Assembly (NCBI RefSeq): GCF_003033885.1
Contig: NZ_CP024081.1
Location: 5,106,497-5,170,496, forward strand
DNA: 64,000 nucleotides
Reading direction: 5' to 3'
From: Pseudomonas rhizophila
GTDB taxonomy: Bacteria; Pseudomonadota; Gammaproteobacteria; Pseudomonadales; Pseudomonadaceae
In this document: positions 26,586 through 35,808 of the stretch, one piece after another
How positions within the stretch are numbered: the stretch's first letter is position 1
Layout: every line of letters begins with the position of its first letter
The notes under the pieces: model-generated
Told to the model about the DNA's origin: nothing
What the model saw: the letters and a program-made list of their open reading frames with translations, nothing else
Database searches by the model: none
Program-made: the position numbers and the translations under genes

Positions 26586-27464
26586 TTAGCTCCGCCGCTG
26601 TTGCCACGCCGCCGCCAGCCCGCTGAGGCAGATCAGCACAATGCCGAACACCGTGGTCAACGTTGGCGTATGGCTGAACAGCAACCAACCCAACAGGCCG
26701 GCAAATACGATCTGGCAATACCCGAACGGTGCCAGCAGCGCCGGGGCGGCGAAGCGGAAGGCCTGGGTCAGCATCAGGTGCGCCGTCATCCCACACGCTC
26801 CCAACGCAAGCATCATTGCCCCATGCACCAGGCTTGGCACCTGCCAGAAGAACGGCACCAGGGCGCTCATCACCAACGTATTGCACAAGCCGGCGAAGAA
26901 GTTGCTGGTGGTCGGGCTGTCAATCTCACTGAGCTTGCGAGTGAGCAGCTGATAGAAACAGAAAAACAGCGCCGAACAGAACGGCAATAACACCGCTGGC
27001 GTAAACAGGTCACCGCCCGGATGGACAATGATCAACACCCCGATAAAGCCGAAGATCACCGCGACCCATTGGCCGCGCGTCACGTGTTCGCCCAGCAAAG
27101 GCACCGACAATGCAGTGACCAGCACGGGCGCCAGGAAGTTGACCGCGGTCGCTTCCGCCAAAGGGATGTATAGCAGCGCCGTGGTGAAGAACAGGCTGGT
27201 GCCCAACAGACACAACGCACGCGCCAACTGCCATAACGGACGCTTGGTACGCAGCACCCGCAGCCCCGAACGCGGCAGGAAAATCCCGGCCATCAACAGC
27301 GTGTGCACGACATAACGCGCCCACACCACCATGATGATCGGATAGAACCCTGAAAGGTATTTGGACAAGGCGTCATGGCTGGAGAACAGGAACGTCGCGC
27401 AGAGTATCAACAGGATGCCCTTGAAGGCCTGATTGACGCCGGAAAGCGGAGTGCTGACGGTCAT
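26586..27464 (-). CDS. EamA/DMT-family transporter
   Basis: A 292-residue protein with ten hydrophobic segments arranged as two EamA repeats (about residues 15-145 and 155-285). The first repeat contains SSHDALSKYLSGFYPIIMVVWAR and the loop PLLGEHVTRGQW typical of the RhaT/EamA group. Exporter or importer of an unknown small metabolite. The ATG is preceded by AGGATTCC. It lies 51 bases behind the IclR gene on the same strand, so that regulator may control it. Confidence 0.8.
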   Translation of the reverse strand: MTVSTPLSGVNQAFKGILLILCATFLFSSHDALSKYLSGFYPIIMVVWARYVVHTLLMAGIFLPRSGLRVLRTKRPLWQLARALCLLGTSLFFTTALLYIPLAEATAVNFLAPVLVTALSVPLLGEHVTRGQWVAVIFGFIGVLIIVHPGGDLFTPAVLLPFCSALFFCFYQLLTRKLSEIDSPTTSNFFAGLCNTLVMSALVPFFWQVPSLVHGAMMLALGACGMTAHLMLTQAFRFAAPALLAPFGYCQIVFAGLLGWLLFSHTPTLTTVFGIVLICLSGLAAAWQQRRS

Positions 27465-27515
27465 GTAGGAATCCTGTGTTGCTTGATGTAGGGAGCCGAT
27501 GTCTGCGACGGCGAT

Positions 27516-28292
27516 TCAGCTGAACAACTCCGATGCCTGGCTGGCGTGTGACAACTCCTCGGTAAACGCAAGCAAGGTCGGCGCCAGCTCATGCAGCCTC
27601 GATCGCGTCATCCGGGCGGTGGGTCCGGCGATGCTGAGCACGCCCAAGACCCGGCCATCCAGCGGATGACGCACCACGGCCGCAATGGCTGAGGTGCCGA
27701 CCGCCGAACTTTCCTCGACACAGGCATAGCCCTGCTCCCGGGCCTGACGCAGGTATTGAAGCAGTTCAACGCTGTCACGCGGCGCGTTGGGGCCCACGTC
27801 CGCCGGCATTTTCAGGGCCTGGCGGTCCACCAGCGACAGCGCCTCGGCATCGCTCATGCACGCCAGCCAGGCATGGCCCGACGCGGTATAGACCAATGGC
27901 GTCTCGCGGCCCATGTCAGGGTCGTAGCGCAACCCGGAGCGAGCGCCCTGGGACTTGGCAATCCAGGTCTGGCGATCACCCTCGATCACACCCAGGCGTA
28001 CCAGTTCACCGCTTTCCCGAGCCAGACGATCGAGCACCGGCTGCACGATGTCGGCACCACTGCGCGACAGGTAGCGAAAGCCCAGGGCGACCAGGCGGGT
28101 CGACAAGTGATAACGCAGGTTCTCGGGATTCTGGCGCACGTAACCCAGGCGCGTCAGTTCAGCAAGCAGGCGGTGCGTGGCGCTCTTGGGAATCTGTAAT
28201 TGTTCGGCCAACCCTTGCAGAGCCCAGCCGTGGGGATCGCTGGCGAGACTTTCCAGCACATTGAAAACCCGTTCGATTTGACTGCCGGCCAT
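27516..28292 (-). CDS. IclR-family transcriptional regulator
   Basis: A 258-residue regulator. The N-terminal winged helix-turn-helix (SQIERVFNVLESLASDPHGW, then LAEQLQIPKSATHRLLAELTRLGYV) is followed by the IclR effector domain with VCVEESSAVGTSAIAAVVRHP-like features (residues about 195-235). The start at 28292 begins MAGSQIERVF; its ribosome site is poor. The effector is unknown. Because PcaR-like palindromes occur 3-7 kb away in the quinate block, a role there is possible, but PcaR itself is usually encoded with pca genes and is longer. Confidence 0.85.
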   Translation of the reverse strand: MAGSQIERVFNVLESLASDPHGWALQGLAEQLQIPKSATHRLLAELTRLGYVRQNPENLRYHLSTRLVALGFRYLSRSGADIVQPVLDRLARESGELVRLGVIEGDRQTWIAKSQGARSGLRYDPDMGRETPLVYTASGHAWLACMSDAEALSLVDRQALKMPADVGPNAPRDSVELLQYLRQAREQGYACVEESSAVGTSAIAAVVRHPLDGRVLGVLSIAGPTARMTRSRLHELAPTLLAFTEELSHASQASELFS

Positions 28293-28525
28293 GGAAAATC
28301 CAGAGGAGAGAGGCTGATTCCAAAATATGCGAAGTGTAATGCAAATTCTGGAACCCGACATTCATTGTTGACGGATGAACCAAAACCCGTGGCGATTGCC
28401 TGAGAGCTCAGGCGTACAGCCTGCGCCTTCAAACGCTAGACTCACTGCGAATGTCTGTCCGTGAACTGGCGGCAACCCCACTCAGCGGCAACACTCTTCA
28501 CACGGTCAATCAGAGGATTTCCCAC

Positions 28526-29413
28526 ATGTTATGGAAAAAAGGTCGCCGCAGTGACAACGTGGTGGACGCCCGCGGTGACGGTGGCGGCGGTGGTGGGATG
28601 CGTTTCGGTGGCGGCAAGGGGCTGAGCCTGACGGCCATTGTCCTGATCGTCGGTATCGGCTGGATCACCGGCCAGGACCCCATGCAGATTCTCGGGCAAC
28701 TGGCCGGGCAGATGGACCAGACCTCGGCCCCCGCCTCCTCCCAAACCCGGCAGGCGCCGCCCGCGAACGATGAACAGGCCGAGTTCGTGCGCTCAATCCT
28801 GGGTGATACCGAAGACACCTGGGGCCAGGTCTTCCAGCAGGCCGGGCGCCAGTACCAGCAACCCAAACTGGTGCTGTTCAGCGGTCGGGTCAACTCGGCC
28901 TGCGGCCTCGCTTCATCAGCCACCGGCCCGTTCTATTGCCCGGCCGATAAACAGGTCTACCTGGACATGAGTTTCTTCCAGGAAATGTCCCAACGGTTCT
29001 CCGCCGCTGGGGATTTCGCCCAGGCCTACGTCATCGCCCATGAGGTCGGGCATCACGTCCAGACCCTGCTCGGGGTGTCGGCAAAAATCCAGGAGGCTCG
29101 CCGTCAGGGCCGCCAGATGGAAGGCGATGGTGGTCTGCTGGTCCGTCAGGAATTACAGGCCGACTGCCTGGCGGGCGTCTGGGCCAACCATGCACAGAAG
29201 CGCCTGAACTGGCTGGAGCCGGGGGACATTGAAGAGGCCTTGACCGCCGCCAACGCCATCGGTGATGACCGCCTTCAGCAGCAGGGCCAGGGCCGGGTAG
29301 TGCCGGACTCCTTTACCCACGGCACCTCGGCGCAACGGGTTCGCTGGTTCAAGACAGGGTTTGCCCAGGGTCAGGTCAGCCAATGCGACACCTTCGCGGC
29401 AAAAAATCTGTAA
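28526..29413 (+). CDS. Neutral zinc metallopeptidase, YpfJ family
   Basis: A 295-residue membrane-anchored protein: a basic, Gly-rich N-terminus (VDARGDGGGGGGMRFGGGKG), one transmembrane helix (about residues 35-53), a linker, and a peptidase domain. The HExxH zinc motif is HEVGH at residues 172-176, with a downstream RQELQADCLAGVWA segment supplying the third ligand. Substrates are unknown. The start at 28526 has an AGAGGATTT ribosome site; earlier in-frame codons are rejected. The downstream hydrolase gene overlaps its stop codon. Confidence 0.88.
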   Translation: MLWKKGRRSDNVVDARGDGGGGGGMRFGGGKGLSLTAIVLIVGIGWITGQDPMQILGQLAGQMDQTSAPASSQTRQAPPANDEQAEFVRSILGDTEDTWGQVFQQAGRQYQQPKLVLFSGRVNSACGLASSATGPFYCPADKQVYLDMSFFQEMSQRFSAAGDFAQAYVIAHEVGHHVQTLLGVSAKIQEARRQGRQMEGDGGLLVRQELQADCLAGVWANHAQKRLNWLEPGDIEEALTAANAIGDDRLQQQGQGRVVPDSFTHGTSAQRVRWFKTGFAQGQVSQCDTFAAKNL

Positions 29414-30360
29414 TGAAGTGGGGCGCCCTCCTCAGCCTGCTGCTGTGCTGCACTTTTACCCAGGCAGACGAACAGGGCGTGGGCGTGGTCGCTCAAGGGC
29501 GACTGCAGCTCAAGGGCGGCGCCATGGTCGTCGGCGTGAGTCCACCCCCGGCGTCTATCCAGCGCGTGTTGATCATCCTCCATGGCCGGCTGCGCAACGC
29601 CCAGACCTATCTGCACAGCGCCGAAAAGGCCGCCGCACACGCCGGTCAACTGACCACGACCCTGATCATCGCCCCGCAGTTTCTCAACGAACATGACGTT
29701 GCCCGCCATCAGTTGCCCAATGACCTGTTGCGCTGGCAAGGCAACGACTGGATGGCCGGCGGCTTATCCACGGGGCCCAAGGCGGTCAGTTCCTTTCAGG
29801 TCATCGACGACATCGTCGCCCGGGTCAGTGACCGGCAGCAATTTCCCGAGGTGAAAGAGATCGTCATCGCGGGCCATTCCGGCGGCGCGCAGGTCGCGCA
29901 GCGCTACGCCTTGCTCGCTCGCGGTCAAACCCGGATCGCCCCCAGATTCGTCATCGCCAACCCGTCCTCCTATGCCTATTTCGATGCGCAGCGCCCCATG
30001 GCCTTCGACCCGGCCGGTTGTCCCGGCTTCAACCATTGGAAGTACGGCCTGCAGAACCTGCCCGCCTATGCCGCCGGGCAACCCCCCGCTCAACTGGAAG
30101 ACAACTACATCAAACGCGACATCGTTTATCTGCTTGGGCAACAGGACATCGACCCTGAGCACCCTGCGCTGGATAAAGGCTGTGAAGCGCAGACCCAAGG
30201 GCCGTATCGGTTACTGCGCGGGCAGTTCTTTTTCGACTACCTGACCCGGCGTCATCCCGAGGGGCTGAACCAGCGGCTGATCGAAGTGCCGGGGGTGGGG
30301 CATAACGGGGATGGGATGTTCAATTCGGCTGAGGGGCAGAAGGCGCTGTTTGGTCAGTGA
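29413..30360 (+). CDS. Exported alpha/beta hydrolase of unknown substrate
   Basis: A 315-residue protein with a signal peptide (KWGALLSLLLCCTFTQA) and an alpha/beta-hydrolase fold. The nucleophile elbow is GHSGG in EIVIAGHSGGAQVAQRYALL. A strand IQRVLIILHGRLRNAQTYL lies near the N-terminus, and a C-terminal PGVGHNGDGM may carry the catalytic histidine. The ATG overlaps the stop of the zinc peptidase (TAATG), so the two are translationally coupled and both point to the envelope. Confidence 0.75.
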   Translation: MKWGALLSLLLCCTFTQADEQGVGVVAQGRLQLKGGAMVVGVSPPPASIQRVLIILHGRLRNAQTYLHSAEKAAAHAGQLTTTLIIAPQFLNEHDVARHQLPNDLLRWQGNDWMAGGLSTGPKAVSSFQVIDDIVARVSDRQQFPEVKEIVIAGHSGGAQVAQRYALLARGQTRIAPRFVIANPSSYAYFDAQRPMAFDPAGCPGFNHWKYGLQNLPAYAAGQPPAQLEDNYIKRDIVYLLGQQDIDPEHPALDKGCEAQTQGPYRLLRGQFFFDYLTRRHPEGLNQRLIEVPGVGHNGDGMFNSAEGQKALFGQ

Positions 30361-30384
30361 GTTCTGTAGGAGTAGACAGGGCCT

Positions 30385-30478
30385 CATCGCGAGCAGGCTC
30401 GCTCCCACAAGGGGATCGGTGTCGATCAAAAGTGGGTCCACCGCAGATCTACTGTGGGAGCGAGCCTGCTCGCGATAG
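30385..30478. repeat. REPIN between hydrolase and HAD genes
   Basis: CATCGCGAGCAGGCTCGCTC and the inverse arm GGAGCGAGCCTGCTCGCGAT about 45 bases on. Between convergent genes. Confidence 0.85.
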
Positions 30479-30501
30479 CTATCTATCAGCCAACCCCTCT
30501 T

Positions 30502-31095
30502 TCAAGCCGACAGCATCCGCCGCAACTCCCCGCAATCACGCGCATGCCAGTCCGCCAGCTCCGGCCAAGGATTGTCCGGCAGGTTCACCAGCACCGTCCG
30601 CGCACCCGCCGCACGGCCGCAGTCCAGGTCGAAACGGTAGTCACCCACCATCACCATCGCCTCGGGCGCCACACTCCAGGCCTCGGCCAGTTTCAACAGG
30701 CCGCCGGGATGGGGCTTGGGCGGCGCTTCGTCGCGGCCCAGCACATCTTCCACTGCGAAACAGTCCGCCAGACCGATAGCTTGCAGGGTCACGTGGGCCA
30801 GTTCGCGAGCGTTGCGCGTCAGGATCCCCAGGCGGTAACCCCGCTGCGCCAGCTCGCGTACCAGCTCGACCGCTCCCGGCGCAGGCCGGGAGCCCAGCGC
30901 CAGGTCCCGCTCGTGTTCCAGCAACCAGGCATGCTTGGCTGCGGCTTCGTCGGCCGGCAATGCCGCCAGGTGGGTCAGAATGTCGTCTTCGGCCGGGATC
31001 GCCAGGGCCACGCGAATCGCCGCAAAATCATGCACGGCGATGGTCAGCGTACCGTCCATGTCGAACACCCAGTGCCGCACATCGGCCAGACTCAT
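30502..31095 (-). CDS. HAD-superfamily phosphatase (phosphoglycolate phosphatase-like)
   Basis: A 197-residue hydrolase. HAD motif I is FDMDGT with the nucleophile Asp12 and Asp14; motif II lies in LGILTRN; motif III is the Lys in PPKPHPGGLLKL; motif IV is VGDYRFD. A small helical cap lies between motifs I and II. This subclass includes phosphoglycolate phosphatase, but the substrate cannot be told. The start at 31095 overlaps the tesB stop (ATGA), so it is cotranscribed with tesB. Confidence 0.85.
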   Translation of the reverse strand: MSLADVRHWVFDMDGTLTIAVHDFAAIRVALAIPAEDDILTHLAALPADEAAAKHAWLLEHERDLALGSRPAPGAVELVRELAQRGYRLGILTRNARELAHVTLQAIGLADCFAVEDVLGRDEAPPKPHPGGLLKLAEAWSVAPEAMVMVGDYRFDLDCGRAAGARTVLVNLPDNPWPELADWHARDCGELRRMLSA

Positions 31096-31961
31096 GCCCA
31101 GTCCTTGCGGTGGCGAATCAGGCCTTCCTGGGTCACCGACGCCACCAGTTGTCCGGCGCGATTGAACACGCTGCCACGAGAGAACCCACGGGAGTTGCCG
31201 GCCCACGGGCTGTCCATCGCATAGAGCAACCAGTCGTCGGCGCGCAGGTCGGCGTGGAACCACAAGGCGTGGTCGAGGCTGGCGACCTGCATGTCCTTTT
31301 GCCAAACCGATTTGCCGTGGGGCAACATCGAGGTGGTCAGCAGACCGAAATCCGAGGCGTAGGCCAACAGGTATTTATGCAGGGCCGGTGAGTCCGCCAG
31401 GGCACCATCGGCCCGGAACCACACGTACTTGACCGGATCGGCCGGCTGCGGATTGTAGGGATCTTTCTCGGTGACCGGGCGCACCTCGATCGGTTTGGGG
31501 CACAGCAGTTTTTCCCGCATGTGCTCGGGCAGCAGGTGCGCCCGCTGCTGGGTCAGTTCCAGCTCCGAAGGCAGGTTCTCCGGCCCGACCACCTGGGGCA
31601 TGGAGTTCTGGTGCTCAAAACCCTGCTCGTCGTATTGAAACGAAGCGCTGCACGTGAAAATCGGGTTGCCCTTCTGGATCGCCGTGACCCGGCGGGTGCT
31701 GAAACTGCCGCCGTCACGCACCCGGTCCACCTGGTAGACCACCGGCAAGGCCGCATCGCCCGGACGCAGGAAATAACCGTGCATCGAATGCACATGACGG
31801 GCCTCTTCCACGGTCTGGCTGGCCGCCGACAGTGACTGGCCAAGCACCTGGCCGCCGAACAACTGGCGAAACCCCAGGTCCTGGCTGCGACCGCGAAACA
31901 GGTTCTCTTCGATAGGTTCCAGGGTCAGCAGGTCGACCAGATCTTCCAACACGTGGCTCAT
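31092..31961 (-). CDS. tesB: Acyl-CoA thioesterase II
   Basis: Hydrolyses medium- and long-chain acyl-CoA. The 289-residue protein is a double hot-dog fold: first repeat with FGGQVLGQSLSAASQTV and SMHGYFLRPGD, second with SLDHALWFHADLRADDWLLY and GNSRGFSRGSVFNRAGQLVA. These are the TesB signatures, and length is standard. A GTGTGAGGAAAG ribosome site precedes the ATG. It heads a two-gene unit with the HAD phosphatase. Confidence 0.93.
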   Translation of the reverse strand: MSHVLEDLVDLLTLEPIEENLFRGRSQDLGFRQLFGGQVLGQSLSAASQTVEEARHVHSMHGYFLRPGDAALPVVYQVDRVRDGGSFSTRRVTAIQKGNPIFTCSASFQYDEQGFEHQNSMPQVVGPENLPSELELTQQRAHLLPEHMREKLLCPKPIEVRPVTEKDPYNPQPADPVKYVWFRADGALADSPALHKYLLAYASDFGLLTTSMLPHGKSVWQKDMQVASLDHALWFHADLRADDWLLYAMDSPWAGNSRGFSRGSVFNRAGQLVASVTQEGLIRHRKDWA

Positions 31962-32063
31962 TCAGACTTTCCTCACACAGCTCAACCGCGCAGTCGGTGC
32001 TGCGACGGTGGATCGATTGTTGGCCCGGGCCATTGTGGCGGGCATTGTAAACGTCCGTGTCGG

Positions 32064-32633
32064 CTAACCGTGCAGGGTCTGTAGCCACTGTTCACGGTTG
32101 ATACGATAGAGCACATGTTGACGCAATGGATGACCGACGGCGAGCTTTGGGTGTTCAAAGTCATCGGCCGGGTCATGATGCATGCCGATGGCTTGCATGA
32201 CTTTCTGCGATGGCAGGTTATCGACGGCGGCGAACGCCACCACCTCATCCAGCCCCAGGCGATCGAACGCACACCGCAAGGCCGTCCATGCGGCTTCGCT
32301 GGCATAACCCAGGCCCCAATGCTCACGGGCCAGACGCCAGCCGATCTCGATCGCCGGAGTGAAGTGCGCGTCGAACCCGACCACGCCCAGGCCGGTAAAG
32401 CCGATAAAGGCCCCGGTGTCCTTGCGCTGCAGGGCCCACAAACCAAAGCCATGCTCGGCAAAATGCCCCCGCACGCGCCCGATCAGTGCGGCGCTTTCCA
32501 GGCGGCTCAGGGGCGCCGGAAAATAACGCATCACCTGCGCATCGGCAGACATGGCGGCAAACTCCGGCAAGTCCGCGTCGCGCCACTGGCGCAGTATCAA
32601 CCGCGCGCTTTGCAGTTCCAGTATCGGCTCCAT
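32064..32633 (-). CDS. GNAT-family N-acetyltransferase (RimJ-like)
   Basis: A 189-residue acetyltransferase starting MEPILELQSARLILRQW, with the GNAT fold visible: beta strands around GFGLWALQRKDTGAFIGFTGL, the acetyl-CoA loop region WGLGYASEAAWTALRCAFD, and a C-terminal LPSQKVMQAIGMHHDPADDF. This layout is the Acetyltransf_3 subgroup, which includes ribosomal-protein and small-molecule acetylases. The start at 32633 has a GAGAGGAAG ribosome site. Substrate unknown. Confidence 0.85.
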   Translation of the reverse strand: MEPILELQSARLILRQWRDADLPEFAAMSADAQVMRYFPAPLSRLESAALIGRVRGHFAEHGFGLWALQRKDTGAFIGFTGLGVVGFDAHFTPAIEIGWRLAREHWGLGYASEAAWTALRCAFDRLGLDEVVAFAAVDNLPSQKVMQAIGMHHDPADDFEHPKLAVGHPLRQHVLYRINREQWLQTLHG

Positions 32634-32833
32634 TTGCTTCCTCTCCATGCCCCAACGCCTACTCAAGCGAAATCGCCACGCCCAAATAAACGGCCCACGG
32701 CCGCTGCCGGGATCAAGGTGGGAGACGCAGGCGACGTGCCCAGCTTGATCGAGTGAGCCACGCGGCTGCGCCAGGTATCAATTATCGACAGGCTTGGCTT
32801 GGCTGGCGAGGAGTTCGTCGCGCTCGTAGGGTG

Positions 32834-33499
32834 CTACCGGTTCAGACTGCGTTCGTAAGCGGCCAGAACGGTGCGCTCCGACTGCACCAGATAGGCTTCA
32901 AGCAGCCGGGTTGCCTCCTCTGATCGTCCTTCTTCGATACAACGCAGGATTGAAACGTTCATATCGACATAGGGCATATGCAGGAACTCCGGATCTTTGA
33001 GCAGGCCGAATGCCAGCCGCAGCTCGGCTGATATCTGACCGTAGAACACCACCAATCGCGGGCTGTCGGCGAGTTCGACGATAGCCTTGTGGAACATCAT
33101 GTTGGCGGTGCCGACAGCCTTCCAGTCCTTGACTTCACGCGCTCGCATGCCCGCCTCCACCGCCTCACGCATATGCAGCGTTCCCGGATGCAGCGGGTAA
33201 CCCTGGGCAATGGCCTTGCATTCGATAAAGCGGCGGACACGATAGATGTCGATGATCGACGCCATATCGGGCACCGCCACGCTCACCCCGCGATTGGGTT
33301 CATGTTTGAGCAACCCCTCGCGGGTCAGGACCCTGAACGCTTCCCTCAAGGTGTTGCGGGAAATCTGCAGGCTTTCGGCCAGGGCCGCTTCGGACAATCG
33401 TTGGCCCGGAACCAGTTCACCTTCGACCAGCATTCTGCGGACCTCCTGGGTAATGGATTCTCCCAGCGAGCGAGGAAGGGAAGGTGAAACGTCGTTCAT
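32834..33499 (-). CDS. GntR-family regulator, FCD type, of the pyroglutamate cluster
   Basis: A 221-residue regulator. The winged helix-turn-helix is at about residues 10-75 (LGESITQEVRRMLVEGELVPG, then LAESLQISRNTLREAFRVL) and an FCD effector domain occupies the rest (IYRVRRFIECKAIAQ, MFHKAIVELADSPRL). It is divergent from the NRAMP-like gene that begins the 5-oxoprolinase cluster, and a TNGTNNNACNA-type palindrome lies between them. That makes it the likely local repressor or activator, with a cluster metabolite as effector. Confidence 0.85.
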   Translation of the reverse strand: MNDVSPSLPRSLGESITQEVRRMLVEGELVPGQRLSEAALAESLQISRNTLREAFRVLTREGLLKHEPNRGVSVAVPDMASIIDIYRVRRFIECKAIAQGYPLHPGTLHMREAVEAGMRAREVKDWKAVGTANMMFHKAIVELADSPRLVVFYGQISAELRLAFGLLKDPEFLHMPYVDMNVSILRCIEEGRSEEATRLLEAYLVQSERTVLAAYERSLNR

Positions 33500-33652
33500 G
33501 TGCAATCCAGAATAAGAATAAGAGAAGTCACTTTGATGTTCCATGAGAGCCCCGCCCATGGCAAGGAGCAAGGGTGTCGCCTGCATCATTAAGTAACACC
33601 CACGAGTGATAAGGTTACAATTTGGTGCGAATTGTAGCCCCACATCAAACTG

Positions 33653-33665
33653 ATTGTTGAACAAT
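33653..33665. promoter_or_regulatory. GntR/FadR-type operator candidate
   Basis: ATTGTTGAACAAT is a perfect palindrome around one central base, and its core TTGTTGAACAA fits the FadR-subfamily pattern TNGTNNNACNA. It lies 43 bases upstream of the NRAMP-like gene start, between it and the divergent GntR gene. Confidence 0.55.
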
Positions 33666-33707
33666 TCAAAGTCTATAGATCAACACTTTTAGACCGATGT
33701 TTGAGTC

Positions 33708-35009
33708 ATGGCACGCTCGTTGCTCAATAAAAAAATATCTCCCACCGTAGGAATTGATGCCGTGACACAGACAGCCGTGACACAGACCGCTCAAGATTTT
33801 ACAAAGACGCGACGCGCTTCCCTGATCGCAGCAATTTTCATGATGGCAACGTCCGCCATCGGCCCTGGCTTCATCACCCAGACCGCCACGTTCACGGCCA
33901 AAATGGGTGCGGCATTTGCGTTCGGTATCCTGGCGTCGATTCTGATCGACTTCGTGGTTCAACTTAACGTCTGGCGTATCGTCACCCTGACCCGAATGCG
34001 TGCCGCAGACGTGGCCAACAACGCGATTCCAGGCAGTGGTTACCTGCTGGCGGTGCTGGTGATTTTCGGCGGGCTGGTGTTCAACGTCGGCAACATCGCC
34101 GGTGCCGGGCTGGGCCTGAACGCGTTGATGGGGCTTGATGCAAAATGGGGCGGCGGTCTCAGCGCCTTGCTGGCTATCGGCATCTTCCTTTCCCACCGCG
34201 CCGGAGTGGCCGTCGACCGGCTGATCGTCGTGCTGGGTCTGGTAATGATCGCCCTGACCCTGTTCGTGGCCTTCGCTTCCAACCCGCCACTGGGCGAAGC
34301 CCTCTATCAAACCGTCCTTCCGGACCAGATCAACTTCGCCACCATTACCACCATTGTCGGCGGCACGGTCGGCGGTTACATCACTTATGCGGGGGCTCAC
34401 AAACTGCTGGACCGCGGGACTACCGGGGTAGAAAACCTCCAGGCAGTGACCAAGGCAGCCTTGGGCGGCATCATGGTCACCGGCCTCATGCGCTACATCC
34501 TGTTTCTCGCCATCCTCGGCGTTGTTGCCAGCGGCGTAGTCATCGACACCTCGGGCCAGGGCGCCAATCCGGCCGCACAAGCCTTCCAGGCAGCAGCCGG
34601 GCAGTTCGGCCTGCGCGTCTTCGGTCTCATCCTCTGGGCCGCCAGTATCACCAGCGTGATCGGCGCCGCTTACACCTCCATTTCCTTTATCACCGTGTTC
34701 AAGCCGGACATCACTGAGCAGGGGCGCAACCGCGCCACCACCGTGTTCATCGCTCTGTCGCTGCTGATCTTTGCCCTGATGGGAACGGCTCCCGCCGCAC
34801 TGCTGCTCTTCGCGGGCGGTTTCAATGGCCTGATACTGCCAATCGGCCTGAGCATCTTTATCTACGTCGGCTGGCGCCGGTCCGACCTCATGGGCGGTTA
34901 CCATTACCCACGCTGGCTGTTGGTGCTGGGCGCCCTGACCTGCCTGCTGACCTGGTACATGGCAATCAAATCCGTTGGGCCGATCTTCGCCTTCCTCAAC
35001 GTTGCCTGA
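33708..35009 (+). CDS. NRAMP-fold transporter (YcsG type) lacking the metal-binding motif
   Basis: A 433-residue membrane protein with about eleven hydrophobic segments, related to YcsG of the Bacillus 5-oxoprolinase locus. Canonical NRAMP metal transporters have DPGN in TM1; here the site reads GPGF (residues 52-55). The TM6 methionine-containing motif is also replaced (GGYITYAGAH). Metal transport is therefore doubtful, and an organic substrate such as pyroglutamate is possible. The N-terminus contains a tandem 15-base repeat (AVTQT twice, 33759-33788). The start is uncertain: ATG at 33708 has a weak ribosome site, and GTG at 33762 has AGGA nine bases upstream. Confidence 0.8.
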   Translation: MARSLLNKKISPTVGIDAVTQTAVTQTAQDFTKTRRASLIAAIFMMATSAIGPGFITQTATFTAKMGAAFAFGILASILIDFVVQLNVWRIVTLTRMRAADVANNAIPGSGYLLAVLVIFGGLVFNVGNIAGAGLGLNALMGLDAKWGGGLSALLAIGIFLSHRAGVAVDRLIVVLGLVMIALTLFVAFASNPPLGEALYQTVLPDQINFATITTIVGGTVGGYITYAGAHKLLDRGTTGVENLQAVTKAALGGIMVTGLMRYILFLAILGVVASGVVIDTSGQGANPAAQAFQAAAGQFGLRVFGLILWAASITSVIGAAYTSISFITVFKPDITEQGRNRATTVFIALSLLIFALMGTAPAALLLFAGGFNGLILPIGLSIFIYVGWRRSDLMGGYHYPRWLLVLGALTCLLTWYMAIKSVGPIFAFLNVA

Positions 35010-35037
35010 GCCCGATAACGAACAAGGAGTCACGTGA

Positions 35038-35808
35038 ATGCCAACCATAGATATCAATAGCGACCTGGGCGAAAGCTTTGGCGCCTGGCACATGGGCGAC
35101 GATGCCGCGATGCTCGATGTCGTGACCAGCGCCAATGTCGCCTGCGGTTTCCACGCCGGCGACCCGGCCGGCATCTTGCGCACACTGAAAGCGGCGGCGG
35201 CCAAAAATGTCACCATTGGTGCCCATGTCGCTTACCCGGACAAAGTGGGCTTTGGCCGCCGAAACATGGACGTGGCCAGCGATGAGCTGACGGCCGACGT
35301 GATTTACCAGATCGGCGCGCTGCAAGGCCTGGCCAAAGCCGCCGGCACGTCGGTGCGCTACGTAAAACCCCACGGCGCCTTGTACAACACCATTGCTCAC
35401 GATCGCCGTCAGGCGCTGGCCGTGATCGAAGCCATCCGCGCGATCGACTCCAACCTCATATTGGTTGCCCTGGCCGGCTCAAGCCTGATTGAACTGGCCC
35501 GTAACGAGGGTTTGCAGTGTATCGCCGAAGCCTTCGCTGACCGTGCCTATACGCCACAGGGCACCCTCGTCTCTCGCCGCGAACCAGGCGCGGTGCTGCA
35601 CGATCCCAAGCTCGTCGCCCAACGTATGCTGCGCCTCGTTGAAGACGGCTGCCTCGAAGCGATCGATGGCAGCCTGACCAAAATCCAGGCCGACTCGATC
35701 TGTGTCCATGGCGACAGCCCCGCAGCGGTGGAAATGGCCCGCGAGCTGCGCCGGGTATTGGAACAGGCGCACATGTCCTTGCAGCCCTTTGCCGGAGCAC
35801 GCCCATGA
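35038..35808 (+). CDS. pxpA: 5-oxoprolinase subunit A (LamB/YcsF family)
   Basis: A 256-residue protein beginning [16 protein letters not shown], the family hallmark, followed by [33 protein letters not shown] and [18 protein letters not shown]. PxpA works with PxpB and PxpC to open 5-oxo-L-proline to glutamate at the cost of ATP. The ATG is preceded by AAGGAG. Its stop overlaps the start of the DUF1445 gene (ATGA). The PxpB and PxpC functions follow as a single fused gene. Confidence 0.92.
   Translation: MPTIDINSDLGESFGAWHMGDDAAMLDVVTSANVACGFHAGDPAGILRTLKAAAAKNVTIGAHVAYPDKVGFGRRNMDVASDELTADVIYQIGALQGLAKAAGTSVRYVKPHGALYNTIAHDRRQALAVIEAIRAIDSNLILVALAGSSLIELARNEGLQCIAEAFADRAYTPQGTLVSRREPGAVLHDPKLVAQRMLRLVEDGCLEAIDGSLTKIQADSICVHGDSPAAVEMARELRRVLEQAHMSLQPFAGARP

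Noticed and set aside
27516..28292. Naming the IclR gene pcaR
   Set aside because: It is shorter than PcaR, is not with pca genes, and pairs with an EamA transporter; only the nearby PcaR-like palindromes suggest a link.
33666..35216. A 516-codon minus-strand frame opposite the NRAMP-like gene
   Set aside because: Low-complexity Gln/Gly/Asp/His sequence and full overlap with a well-supported membrane protein gene.
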